The notes under the pieces were generated by a model that was not told where the DNA came from, made no database searches, and saw nothing but the letters and a program-made list of their open reading frames with translations. DNA of 11,185 bases from Dehalococcoidia bacterium UBA6627 (GTDB lineage Bacteria; Chloroflexota; Dehalococcoidia; UBA2979), in contig DKLZ01000001.1 in NCBI GenBank assembly GCA_002455955.1, positions 1 through 11,185 on the forward strand, given 5' to 3'. The translations under genes and the position numbers were made by a program. How positions within the stretch are numbered: the stretch's first letter is position 1; every line of letters begins with the position of its first letter. Below, piece by piece: positions 1 to 7,512 of this stretch.

Positions 1-1058
1 CCGCGGAACGGCCTCTTGTCATAGTAGGTAAAGGTATGGCTTGGGCTCGTGCCGAGAACGAAGTGCTCGAACTAATTGAGAAGACCCAAATCCCATTCCT
101 TCCCACTCCGATGGGTAAGGGCGTGGTGGATGACGATCATCCGCTCGCTGTTTCGCCTGCTCGTTCACTCGCACTGCGCGAGGCAGATGTTGTGCTTCTG
201 TTAGGAGCGCGCCTTAACTGGATTCTTCACTTTGGTAAATCTCCACGCTGGGCCGAAGATGTTCGAATCATTCAGGTCGATATTGCCGCTGAGGAAATTG
301 GCACTAACGTCCCAACAGAAGTAGCACTCGTTGGTGACGGGTCTGCGATCGTCGGGCAGCTGAATCAGGCTCTTGACGAAGAGCCATGGCAGTATCCGGC
401 TGAAACGACATGGCGTACCGCGCTTGAAAGCAAGGTGAAGGAGAATGTCCAGATAAGTAATCAGTTAATGGCGGACGAATCGACGCCGATGAATTACTAC
501 CGACCACTTCAAGCAATTCGCGACACATTGCCAGAGGACACGATTATTGTGTCCGAGGGCGCCGGAACAATGGACATTGGTCGGACTGTGTTACCAAATC
601 ATGGAGCAAGAACCCGTTTGGATGCGGGTAGTTACGGCACGATGGGTATTGGGCTTGGTTTTGCAATCGCTGCCTCGGTCGTAAATCCAGGAAAGCGCAT
701 TGTCGCCCTTGAGGGCGATGCTGCTTTCGGATTTTCCGGGATGGAATACGAGACCATGGCTCGACATAACATGCCAATTACGATTGTTATACTTAACAAC
801 AATGGTATTGGCGGCGGTGTTACCGAGCTTGATCCGAATACCGCACCGCCCCCGAACGTGTTTTCTCCGGAAGCACGGTATGAGCGGATTGCTGACATGT
901 TTGGCGGGCGTGGCTACTTTGTTACCGAACCCGACGAACTTGAAGCGACATTAACAGAGGCGAACAGCGGTGAGGGGCCCTCGATTGTTCACATTCGCAT
1001 CGGCATAGAAGCGGTTCGAAAGCCTCAGAAGTATGGTTGGCACACACCAACCAACTGA
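1..1058 (+). CDS. oxc: Oxalyl-CoA decarboxylase, C-terminal part (start lies left of window)
   Basis: ThDP-dependent enzyme that decarboxylates oxalyl-CoA to formyl-CoA and CO2 in the cytoplasm. The frame is open from base 3, giving 351 residues; family members are about 560-570 residues, so roughly the first 210 are missing. The fragment opens at the central CoA/nucleotide-binding domain (ERPLVIVGKG, then PMGKGVVDDDHP and a LLGARLNWIL segment typical of Oxc) and continues into the C-terminal ThDP domain. The ThDP/Mg motif is visible: EGD at 711-719 and the NNNG at 795-806, with GFSGMEYETMARHNMP between. The whole resembles Oxc more closely than acetolactate synthase. The main alternative is 2-hydroxyacyl-CoA lyase, the sister family, which has the same fold. 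The next gene, 62 bases on, is a CoA-transferase that could supply its substrate, supporting the oxalate reading. The ATG at 36 is internal and not the start. Confidence 0.9.
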   Translation, partial: AERPLVIVGKGMAWARAENEVLELIEKTQIPFLPTPMGKGVVDDDHPLAVSPARSLALREADVVLLLGARLNWILHFGKSPRWAEDVRIIQVDIAAEEIGTNVPTEVALVGDGSAIVGQLNQALDEEPWQYPAETTWRTALESKVKENVQISNQLMADESTPMNYYRPLQAIRDTLPEDTIIVSEGAGTMDIGRTVLPNHGARTRLDAGSYGTMGIGLGFAIAASVVNPGKRIVALEGDAAFGFSGMEYETMARHNMPITIVILNNNGIGGGVTELDPNTAPPPNVFSPEARYERIADMFGGRGYFVTEPDELEATLTEANSGEGPSIVHIRIGIEAVRKPQKYGWHTPTN

Positions 1059-1120
1059 TGAGTTAGCTGCGTGAGAGGTCGTTGCGACTGAGTAGGAAGG
1101 GTTCCCCGAGGAGAGACCTG

Positions 1121-2362
1121 ATGGCTACGCGAAACCCGACACCAACAACGGCACTTGAAGGTGTCCGTGTGCTCGATATGACTCAATACGAGGCAGGGAC
1201 ATCGTGTACTCAAGCGCTAGCTTGGTTAGGAGCCGACGTAGTCAAGGTTGAACCACCTGTCACCGGGGACCCGGGTCGTCGTGTGCGACTCGGACAGGAT
1301 AGCTCTCCCTACTTTCTTAACTGGAATAGTAATAAGCGAAGCATAGTGCTTGACCTCGCCCAGGCCGAAGGTCGGCAATTACTTCTGGATATGGCACCTA
1401 ATTACGACGTATTCGTGGAGAATTATGGACCAGGGGTAGTCGAAAAACTTGACATCGGCTACGAGACTATGCGGAAAGCAAATCCGCAGATTATTTACGC
1501 CCAGTTGAAAGGTTTTGGTCTTTCTGGGCCCTACTCCGACTACAAATGCTACGACATGGTGGCACAGGCAGCAGCAGGCGCATTTTCCGTCACCGGCGAA
1601 GAGTCTGGGCCGCCGATGAGACCGGGTCCTACAACCGGTGACTCGGGTACTGGCGTGCAACTAGCGTTAGCTATTACTGCCGCCTATGTACAGAGACAGC
1701 GCACAGGTGAAGGTCAGCACATCGAGATATCGATGCAAGAGGCGATGACTTATTTCATGCGGACTCAGATTGCCAATGGGGCTGACTGGGGAGATGCGGT
1801 CGCACGTAGGCAGGGGAATGGTCGTACTGCGACTGTCAATCTTTACCCTTGTGCCCCATCGGACTCCACGGACAGCGACAGTGATACAGGTGCGAATGAT
1901 TACGCGTTTATTATGTGCGTGACTGATCGAATGTGGGACTCACTGGCTACTGCTATTGGGTTGCCTGAACTTTCCGTAGACCCACGTTTTGCGACTGGTG
2001 AGTCGCGTGTCGATAACTTCGATTCACTCTACGAGATACTTTCGGAGTGGACGTCCCGTCATACCAAGGACGAGGTGATGAGTATCCTTGGTGCTGCAGG
2101 TGTGCCAGTAAGCAAGAATTTCGACACTCACGATTTATTTCATGATGGACACCTTAACGAGCGTGGATTTGTAAACACGCTCGATCATCCTGAACATGGT
2201 CAAATCCGCTTGCTTGGTTTTGCTCCTCGGATGTCCGCAAGCTATGTCCCGATTCGTCATGGGCCGTTCATGGGTGAGCATTCTGACGAAGTGCTGCAGG
2301 AAGATCTCGGGATTACTGATGACCGACTCGAGGAATTACGTGGCCAGGGCGTGGTTTCGTAG
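1121..2362 (+). CDS. Family III (CaiB/BaiF) CoA-transferase, formyl-CoA:oxalate CoA-transferase-like
   Basis: Moves CoA between acyl-CoA and a free carboxylate; beside oxc the likely acceptor is oxalate, but this is inferred. The start is ATG 1121, with GAGGAGA at 1108-1114 six bases upstream; a TTG at 1082 in the same frame has no better signal. The protein has 413 residues, usual for the family. Visible family features are the N-terminal VRVLDMTQYEAG, LGADVVKVEPP, KGFGLSGPYSDY (130-141), the catalytic aspartate D174 in TGDSGTG, TGEGQHIEISMQEA (195-208) and the C-terminal GEHSDEVL. Two oddities: where the Oxalobacter enzyme has Gln17 (HVQAGP), this one has Glu24 (QYEAG), and it lacks the glycine-rich GGGGQ loop. 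Residues 246-260 form a Ser/Asp-rich surface insertion. The acceptor may therefore be another dicarboxylate, for example a C5 acid of the neighbouring mesaconyl-CoA pathway. Family call very sure, substrate unsure. Confidence 0.9.
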   Translation: MATRNPTPTTALEGVRVLDMTQYEAGTSCTQALAWLGADVVKVEPPVTGDPGRRVRLGQDSSPYFLNWNSNKRSIVLDLAQAEGRQLLLDMAPNYDVFVENYGPGVVEKLDIGYETMRKANPQIIYAQLKGFGLSGPYSDYKCYDMVAQAAAGAFSVTGEESGPPMRPGPTTGDSGTGVQLALAITAAYVQRQRTGEGQHIEISMQEAMTYFMRTQIANGADWGDAVARRQGNGRTATVNLYPCAPSDSTDSDSDTGANDYAFIMCVTDRMWDSLATAIGLPELSVDPRFATGESRVDNFDSLYEILSEWTSRHTKDEVMSILGAAGVPVSKNFDTHDLFHDGHLNERGFVNTLDHPEHGQIRLLGFAPRMSASYVPIRHGPFMGEHSDEVLQEDLGITDDRLEELRGQGVVS

Positions 2363-2398
2363 CTCGATATTCTGAGTTTCTTCTATCGAAATGTAGTT

Positions 2399-2424
2399 GC
2401 TGAAACAATCACTATGTTTCGTAG
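2399..2424. other. Short hairpin between convergent genes
   Basis: In the 114 bases between the CoA-transferase stop and the stop of the facing small gene, GAAACA (2402-2407) and TGTTTC (2415-2420) form a six-pair stem with a seven-base loop, extended by GCT/AGC across a two-base bulge. No T-run follows on either strand, so a factor-independent terminator is doubtful. A separate perfect palindrome, AGGAACGTTCCT, lies at 2452-2463. Confidence 0.25.
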
Positions 2425-2476
2425 CGAAGGACGGTCTGCTGCTTCTAATTTAGGAACGTTCCTCAGACTCGAAGAG

Positions 2477-2707
2477 CTAGAAGAGCGGTCCACCTTCATC
2501 GATTATAGTGCCATCGACTCCCACCACAGTCGGTCTTTCTTCGCAGTAGACTTCTGACTCGCACTTGTTGAACGAGAAGACAGGGTTTTCGAGGTCATCA
2601 CGTTTTTCGAAGTGGATGTGCCAGGTACCCGTCACGTGGTTTTTTCTCCCTTTGGCTAGTTCTGTCTGGAGTACCGTAATCAGTGCTTCGAGCTCTTTAG
2701 TTCCCAT
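2477..2707 (-). CDS. Small protein of unknown function, 76 residues
   Basis: I do not recognise this protein. It starts at ATG 2707 with AAAGGA six bases upstream on the minus strand, a good ribosome-binding site that supports it as a real gene. The N-terminus (MGTKELEALITVLQTELAKG) looks like one amphipathic helix. It is followed by a probably beta-rich part with H24, H30 and H32 (GTWHIHFE), two cysteines C49 and C55 (NKCESEVYCEE), and an acidic glycine-containing end. There is no signal peptide or membrane segment. The His/Cys spread could bind a metal, but that is a guess. It faces the CoA-transferase and diverges from the mesaconyl-CoA hydratase operon, so the 266-base region at 2708-2973 would hold promoters for both. 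That position would suit a small regulator, but no DNA-binding motif is visible. Confidence 0.7.
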   Translation of the reverse strand: MGTKELEALITVLQTELAKGRKNHVTGTWHIHFEKRDDLENPVFSFNKCESEVYCEERPTVVGVDGTIIDEGGPLF

Positions 2708-2843
2708 GGGGTATCCTTTCTAAATCTACTGACGATGCCTGAGGTGTATATAAGCTTTCACCATTAGTCTAGCGACCAGGGCAATCCACTTTTCCTATAT
2801 GGAATGGGATTGTCACGGAATCCAACTCCATGTACCACTAAGT

Positions 2844-2858
2844 CGATCGAATTGATCG
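2844..2858. promoter_or_regulatory. Near-palindrome, possible operator upstream of mch
   Basis: CGATCGAATTGATCG: the arms CGATC and GATCG are exact inverted repeats and the five-base centre is nearly symmetric, with only one mismatched pair. It ends 16 bases before the proposed -35 of the mch promoter, where an activator or repressor dimer could sit. GATC-containing palindromes are common by chance, so this is only a candidate. Confidence 0.3.
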
Positions 2859-2874
2859 TAACTCGAGGTCTTCA

Positions 2875-2902
2875 TTGGACGGTGGCGAATATCGCTCATA
2901 AG
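2875..2902 (+). promoter_or_regulatory. Candidate sigma-70-type promoter for the mch operon
   Basis: TTGGAC at 2875-2880 (four of six matches to TTGACA) and CATAAG at 2897-2902 (four of six to TATAAT) are separated by 16 bases. The expected leader to the GTG at 2974 would be about 65 bases. It is the best match I found by eye in this region; the -10 is weak. Confidence 0.3.
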
Positions 2903-2973
2903 GAAGCCTGTCTCGGCTGATACGGACATCGCCTCTACAATATTCGACTCGATAGTTTCAAGGAGGTACTTCA

Positions 2974-4065
2974 GTGACGCTAGTTGGTTCGAACTACACG
3001 AAGTCTAGTACCGGAAACTATTTCGAAGATCTAACAACTGGGCTTGAGATTACCCACGCCACGCCGCGTACGATTACAGAAGGTGATCAGGCGGTTTACC
3101 TTGCGATTTCAGCTTCGCGCTATCCGTTGTTCTGCGATGCGGAGTTCGCGCGTTCCCTAGGTTTCCGACGTGAACTTGTGAACGACTTACTTGTATTTCA
3201 CATTGTGTTTGGCAACACGGTTCCAGACATCTCATTAAACGCAATTGCCAATCTTGGCTATGCCGACTTGCGCTATGGCGTGCCAGTTTATCCTGGTGAC
3301 ACGATCACCTCTAACACCACAGTGATTGGACAGCGAGAGTCCAGCAACGGAGATACCGGCGTTACTTGGGTGCGTACCGTCGGTCTGAATCAACGTGGTG
3401 AAGAAGTAATGTCGTTTATCCGCTGGGTCTTGATGAATAAGCGCAATCCGGACAGGACCATCGGGGTAGACGACAAACCAATAACTCCGGAGTTTGTTGA
3501 TAAGGATCAATTGATAATTCCGGATCAGCTTGATCTCTCTGACTTTGATCCGGCTATTACCGGCGGTCGTTGGTGGTGGGAGGATTACGAGCTTGGTGAA
3601 CGAATTGATCACGTTGAAGGTGTCGCTGTTGAGGAGGCCGAGCATCAGATGGCAGCTCGCCTCTACCAGAACACGGCTCGAGCGCATTTCAACGCGCATG
3701 CGCTTAAAGATTCTCGTTTCGGAAAGCGTGTTATTTATGGTGGACACGTGATTTCCGTTGCGCGTGCCCTTAGTTACAACGGACTTGAAAATGTTGTTCG
3801 GGTCCTTGCTTTTAATGGAGGGACACATTCCAATCCGAGTTTCGGTGGTGACACCCTGTTTGCTTGGACCGAAGTGCTGGACAGCATTGATCTCGATCGT
3901 TCCGATGCAGGTGCACTTCGATTACGCCTAGTTGCTACTAAGAACGCTGATCCTAGCAACGAATTGCGATCGGCCACTGTGACCGACGACAACGGTCGAG
4001 AGCGATACCATCCCAATGTGGTGCTTGATCTCGACTACACCGTCTTGATTCCGAAGTCGCGATAG
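2974..4065 (+). CDS. mch: Mesaconyl-CoA hydratase (beta-methylmalyl-CoA dehydratase)
   Basis: Adds water to mesaconyl-C1-CoA to give beta-methylmalyl-CoA, a late step of the ethylmalonyl-CoA pathway; the same family also serves the 3-hydroxypropionate bicycle and the methylaspartate cycle. The GTG start at 2974 is fixed by a near-perfect AGGAGGT at 2961-2967, six bases upstream. The 363 residues match the double hot-dog MaoC-type hydratase, about 340-360 long. Strong family stretches are ATPRTITEGD (29-38), DDLLVFHIVFG-type (70-80), VPDISLNAIANLGYADLRYG (83-102), VYPGDT (105-110), EDYELGERIDHVEG (203-216), EEAEHQMAARLYQNTARAHF (220-239), YGGHVISVARALSYNGL (255-271) and NPSFGGDTLFAW (287-298), closing with LDLDYTVLIP. 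The match is to true Mch rather than generic MaoC proteins. It heads a tight operon with mcd, which makes its substrate. Confidence 0.93.
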   Translation: MTLVGSNYTKSSTGNYFEDLTTGLEITHATPRTITEGDQAVYLAISASRYPLFCDAEFARSLGFRRELVNDLLVFHIVFGNTVPDISLNAIANLGYADLRYGVPVYPGDTITSNTTVIGQRESSNGDTGVTWVRTVGLNQRGEEVMSFIRWVLMNKRNPDRTIGVDDKPITPEFVDKDQLIIPDQLDLSDFDPAITGGRWWWEDYELGERIDHVEGVAVEEAEHQMAARLYQNTARAHFNAHALKDSRFGKRVIYGGHVISVARALSYNGLENVVRVLAFNGGTHSNPSFGGDTLFAWTEVLDSIDLDRSDAGALRLRLVATKNADPSNELRSATVTDDNGRERYHPNVVLDLDYTVLIPKSR

Positions 4066-4103
4066 GAACCAGTCGCGCTGTCCATGTGAAGTAGGGGGCT
4101 TGA

Positions 4104-5759
4104 ATGGCTACCACGATCGCACTTACACCGTTGACTACGGCGCGAGAGTTAGTTGATATTGCTCGGGCCGTTGTCGACGCTGCGATTAAGCACGCAGCTC
4201 AGATAACTAATGGTGGTCGTTTGATTGATGATTATCAGGTGCACACGGAGCGCCTAGCCTACTTGGCAACGCAAGCCCGCGCGGCGCATGAGTTAACGGG
4301 TTATGCAGAACGACTCGCTGGCTATAACACAAACGACACACTCCAAGCAGAATATGCCCTGATCTACGCTGCTGAAGTGGTGATAGCACTTCGTTCTAAT
4401 CTTGAAAGTGCTTGGGAAGACTTCGGCCTTCACGAAAGTGATCTAGCTGAGCTTGATCTTGAATCGACGCGACAGGCCATCCGTTTCGGGGCGAATGAAG
4501 GTCGTATTCGAGAAGTTGGGCGCCAAGTGATCGAATCTCTTGGCATTAACAACTGCGATCTCGAGGATGAAGTGGCGAATCTCACCCGTGATATGGCACG
4601 CGAATTCGCTCGCAATGAAGTATTTCCTATCGCACAAAAGATTCATCAGGAAGACCAATTAGTTCCTGATGGGCTTCTTGAAAGTTTTGGCGTACAGGGT
4701 TTCTTTGGCTCTTCGATTCCTGAAGAGTATGGCGGCACGGGAATGGGTGATCTCCCGATGATTATCATCACGGAAGAACTCTCAACGGCTTCGCTTGGTG
4801 CAGCCGGCTCGCTTGCCACTCGCCCCGAAATTATCGCCAAAGCTTTACTTGCTGGCGGCACTGACAGTCAGAAGCAGTACTGGCTGCCTCGGATAGCGAC
4901 CGGTGAGGAGATTTGCGCCGTTGCAGTCACCGAACCTGATGTTGGTTCTGATGTAGCTTCTCTTCAATGCCGTGCAGAACCGGCGGAGTTCGGTGGTCAG
5001 CGAGGTTGGCGGATTACGGGCGCGAAAGCTTGGAGTACTTTTTCTGGTCGCGCGACAATAATCGGACTGCTTGCTCGTACGGGTGAGCCCGACTCAGGAA
5101 ACCGAGGTCTTTCGCTATTCATCGTTCGAAAACCTGCTTTTGACGGACGCCAATGGGAGTATCGGCAGCCAGAAGGCGGGCAGATTAGTGGTACAGCTAA
5201 CCCCACTCCTGGTTACAGAGGTATGCACTCTTTCACTCTCGCGTTCGATCAATTTTGGGTTCCACACGAAAATCTTGTCGGTGGTGATGAAGGAATTGAT
5301 AAAGGATTTTTTCTTCAGATGGGCGGTTTTGCTGCCGGTCGTTTGCAGACCGGTGGCCGTGCCTGTGGTCTCGCACAGGCTTCACTTGAAAAGGCATGCC
5401 AGTATGTTCAGCAACGTAGTCAATTCGGAATGGCACTCGCCGACTTTCAACTTACCCAATACAAAATCGGTAGGATGGCTGCCCTGATTGCTGCAGGACG
5501 TCAGATGACCTATCGAGCAGCTCGTGATTTCGACACAAGGGCGGTCGAACCATCGATGGCTAAACTATTAACGTGTGATATTGCCGGCGAGGTCTCCCGT
5601 GAAGCTCAACTTCTCCACGGGGGTTGGGGTTATTCCGAAGAAGATCCGATTGCTCGCTATGTTGTAGACGCTCTTGTCCTCCCAATCTTTGAAGGAGTGA
5701 AACCAATTCTCGAGCTTAAGGTCGTTGGTCGAGCACTGCTTACTTCTAGGGAGAGCTGA
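4104..5759 (+). CDS. mcd: (2S)-methylsuccinyl-CoA dehydrogenase
   Basis: FAD-dependent acyl-CoA dehydrogenase oxidising (2S)-methylsuccinyl-CoA to mesaconyl-CoA, which the preceding gene product hydrates. It starts at ATG 4104 behind AGGGGG (4093-4098), 38 bases after mch. At 551 residues it is much longer than ordinary acyl-CoA dehydrogenases (about 380-400) because of an N-terminal helical extension of about 150 residues. That extension contains HTERLAYLATQARAAHELTG and YAERL stretches characteristic of Mcd. The dehydrogenase core follows: FFGSSIPEEYGG (200-211), AVTEPDVGSD (274-283), ITGAKAWSTFSGRA (304-317), GYRGMHSF (370-377), GRLQTGGRACGLAQASLEKA (412-431) and the C-terminal LPIFEG with E530 as the expected catalytic base. 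Extension plus core make Mcd far likelier than a fatty-acid acyl-CoA dehydrogenase. Electrons would pass to ETF, whose genes are not in the window. Confidence 0.93.
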   Translation: MATTIALTPLTTARELVDIARAVVDAAIKHAAQITNGGRLIDDYQVHTERLAYLATQARAAHELTGYAERLAGYNTNDTLQAEYALIYAAEVVIALRSNLESAWEDFGLHESDLAELDLESTRQAIRFGANEGRIREVGRQVIESLGINNCDLEDEVANLTRDMAREFARNEVFPIAQKIHQEDQLVPDGLLESFGVQGFFGSSIPEEYGGTGMGDLPMIIITEELSTASLGAAGSLATRPEIIAKALLAGGTDSQKQYWLPRIATGEEICAVAVTEPDVGSDVASLQCRAEPAEFGGQRGWRITGAKAWSTFSGRATIIGLLARTGEPDSGNRGLSLFIVRKPAFDGRQWEYRQPEGGQISGTANPTPGYRGMHSFTLAFDQFWVPHENLVGGDEGIDKGFFLQMGGFAAGRLQTGGRACGLAQASLEKACQYVQQRSQFGMALADFQLTQYKIGRMAALIAAGRQMTYRAARDFDTRAVEPSMAKLLTCDIAGEVSREAQLLHGGWGYSEEDPIARYVVDALVLPIFEGVKPILELKVVGRALLTSRES

Positions 5760-5782
5760 TTCTAGAAGCGGCATGAGGTGGT

Positions 5783-6964
5783 ATGACAGGTAGCGTTGAG
5801 ATTAGCGGTCATTGTGACGAAAGATTTAACAATGTGCGCGATGCGTTTGCGCGGAATTTTATTGAGCGCGGTGATGTCGGCGCCGCTTGTTCGGTCGTTA
5901 TTGACGGCCTGACTGTGGTCGACCTTTGGAGCGGATGGCTAGACGAAGCTCGTACTCGACCGTGGGAGAGTGATTCGATTGTCGGGATTTATTCTATTGG
6001 TAAAGCCTTAACGGCGATAACAGTCCTTCGTCTCTTAGACGAGCAGCTAATTACTTTGGAGGAGCCAGTTTCAACCTACTGGCCCGAATTCGGACAGAGC
6101 GGCAAGTCAGGTATACCGGTACGTGAATTGCTCACCCATGAAGCTGGTCTTATTTCCGTTCGAAAACCGCTCCCTCCAGGTTCTTTTCTTGATTGGGAGT
6201 TAATGACGTCGGAGCTTGCGGCTCAGACTCCATGGTGGACACCTGGTAGTGGGCATGGCTACCACAGCAATACGTATGGATTTCTGGGCGGCGAGGTAGT
6301 GCGTCGCGTTGATGGTCGGAGTGTTGGAACGTTCTTCCGCGAGGAGATTGCTGAACCGTTGGGCGTTGACTTGCTGATTGGTTTTGGAGCCGAGTACGAC
6401 TATCGCGTAGCAGATGCGATTCCTTACCGAGGCCAAGAGGACCCGAATCGTCGTCCATGGTTGACTCAGGATCCTAAAACTCTCGAAGGTCTCGAACTTG
6501 GACGATATATGGCGTATCGGAATCCACCTCAGAAAAAGGATGGATCGACGAATGCTAATACACGTGCCTGGCGCGCGGCAGAATATCCGTCGACGAATCC
6601 GCATGGGAATGCCCGAGGTGTTGCACGTCTCTTCGGTGCATTGGCACGCGGAGGGGATATCGACGGTGTGCGGGTACTCTCCGAACAAACTATCGAACGC
6701 GCGAATACAATTGAGGCTGATGGTGAAGATCTTGTTCTCGGGCGTCCGACGCGTTTTGGACTTGGCTTTCAGCTCACCATTCCGGATGTTCGCCCACTTG
6801 GGCCGAACCCGAGAACGTTTGGGCACTATGGAGCGAGTGCTTTAGTCGGGTTTGCTGATCCAGACGAACGACTCGGCTTTGCCTATGTGTGTAACCAAGC
6901 CGGCCGTAGCTGGCGAGATCCACGGAACATTGCACTCATCGACGCGGTGTATGATTCTCTCTGA
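5783..6964 (+). CDS. Serine hydrolase, family VIII esterase / class C beta-lactamase-like
   Basis: A penicillin-binding-fold hydrolase (beta-lactamase superfamily, EstB-like carboxylesterase branch), full length at 393 residues. The nucleophile motif S-x-x-K is S71-I-G-K74, the tyrosine base is Y160 in HGYHSNTYG, and the third motif is H348-Y-G350, followed by GFADPDERLGFAYVCN. Members hydrolyse short esters, lactones or amides; few are real beta-lactamases. There is no signal peptide (the N-terminus MTGSVEISGH is polar), so it should be cytoplasmic, arguing against antibiotic resistance. GAGG at 5775-5778 is four bases before the ATG, a short spacing. It follows mcd by 23 bases and is probably co-transcribed, suggesting action on an ester or lactone linked to the C5 acid pathway, but the substrate cannot be read from sequence. 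Confidence 0.88.
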   Translation: MTGSVEISGHCDERFNNVRDAFARNFIERGDVGAACSVVIDGLTVVDLWSGWLDEARTRPWESDSIVGIYSIGKALTAITVLRLLDEQLITLEEPVSTYWPEFGQSGKSGIPVRELLTHEAGLISVRKPLPPGSFLDWELMTSELAAQTPWWTPGSGHGYHSNTYGFLGGEVVRRVDGRSVGTFFREEIAEPLGVDLLIGFGAEYDYRVADAIPYRGQEDPNRRPWLTQDPKTLEGLELGRYMAYRNPPQKKDGSTNANTRAWRAAEYPSTNPHGNARGVARLFGALARGGDIDGVRVLSEQTIERANTIEADGEDLVLGRPTRFGLGFQLTIPDVRPLGPNPRTFGHYGASALVGFADPDERLGFAYVCNQAGRSWRDPRNIALIDAVYDSL

Positions 6965-6981
6965 TAGAGCCGAGGGCTATC
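6963..6981. terminator. Hairpin between convergent hydrolase and ferritin genes
   Basis: GATA-GA-GCC (6963-6971) pairs with GGCTATC (6975-6981) over seven pairs with a two-base bulge and a three-base GAG loop. It sits in the short gap between two facing genes, where a bidirectional terminator is expected. No T-run follows on either strand, so the call is weak. Confidence 0.3.
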
Positions 6982-6990
6982 GTCGCGAGT

Positions 6991-7512
6991 TCACTCAGGA
7001 CGACTAGCAATCGATACTGCTTTTTGGGTCATAGGTAATTTTGCGACGTATTGCTCGACATAATGTAAATCAGTGCCTGCACGGCGAATTACTGTTAGCA
7101 GGTCGCTTTGGAGACTCATTTCTTCAAGCTGCTCGTCGACGAACCACTGAAGCATCCCACGGGTTAGATGGTCATTCTGAGTAATCGCTAGGTCCATGAG
7201 CTCATTGATCGAATTGGTGACTGCCTCTTCGTTCTGATAAGCGGTATGGACAGCTTCTTCAACGGTGTTGAAGTCAGCTAATCCTTTTTTAATTTCTGGA
7301 ATTTCCACGATGCCGCCAGCTTCTGTGATGTAGTCGAGCAACTTCTGTGCATGGACTAACTCTTCATCAGCTTGAGCCCGGAAAAGAGCAGTGAGTTCCG
7401 GAAGTGCATGACGCTCGAAGTAGGCAGCTATCATGTCGTACTGAATTGCTGCGAAGTACTCACGGCCTATTTGGGTACTCAGGGAACTCGCTAACTTCTC
7501 GCTGATCATCAT
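6991..7512 (-). CDS. ftn: Ferritin (non-haem, FtnA type)
   Basis: Iron-storage four-helix protein that assembles into a 24-subunit cytoplasmic shell and oxidises Fe(II). The 173 residues are normal for bacterial ferritin. Ferroxidase ligands are visible in the expected spacing: E18 (REYFAAIQY), E51 and H54 (EELVHA), E95 (YQNEEAVTNSINEL), Q128 and E131 (WFVDEQLEE). The haem-binding methionine pattern of bacterioferritin is not evident. Of two adjacent ATGs, the outer one at 7512 is chosen because AGGAG on the minus strand (complement of 7522-7526) is nine bases from it and twelve from the inner one. The last dozen or so residues are beyond the usual core and probably disordered. It diverges from the endonuclease IV gene. 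No clear Fur or IdeR box was seen in the upstream region. Confidence 0.93.
   Translation of the reverse strand: MMISEKLASSLSTQIGREYFAAIQYDMIAAYFERHALPELTALFRAQADEELVHAQKLLDYITEAGGIVEIPEIKKGLADFNTVEEAVHTAYQNEEAVTNSINELMDLAITQNDHLTRGMLQWFVDEQLEEMSLQSDLLTVIRRAGTDLHYVEQYVAKLPMTQKAVSIASRPE

Larger units (their letters stand above)
2708..2973. promoter_or_regulatory. Divergent intergenic region between the 76-residue gene and mch
   Basis: Non-coding, 266 bases, upstream of genes on both strands, so it should carry two promoters. For the minus gene, an AT-rich block at 2745-2755 gives TATACA (complement of 2745-2750) as a possible -10, with no convincing -35. The plus-strand candidate and a near-palindrome are listed separately. 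I see no riboswitch, RNA gene or further ORF with a ribosome-binding site. Confidence 0.55.

Noticed and set aside
1082..1120. Upstream TTG start for the CoA-transferase
   Set aside because: ATG 1121 has GAGGAGA at ideal spacing, and the added residues are basic and atypical.
3235..3828. Minus-strand open frame of 197 residues
   Set aside because: Lies wholly inside mch, which is a clear family match; the antisense protein has no recognisable domain.
2974..4065. 3-hydroxypropionate bicycle as the pathway for mch
   Set aside because: The neighbour is methylsuccinyl-CoA dehydrogenase, specific to the ethylmalonyl-CoA route, and the nearby CoA-transferase does not look like the mesaconyl-CoA C1-C4 transferase.
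5071..5487. Plus-strand open frame of 138 residues in another phase
   Set aside because: Inside mcd, whose frame carries all catalytic motifs; no frameshift is needed to explain mcd.
6200..6826. Minus-strand open frame of 208 residues
   Set aside because: Antisense to the serine hydrolase, rich in Arg/Ser/Ile, without ribosome-binding site or motif; a shadow.
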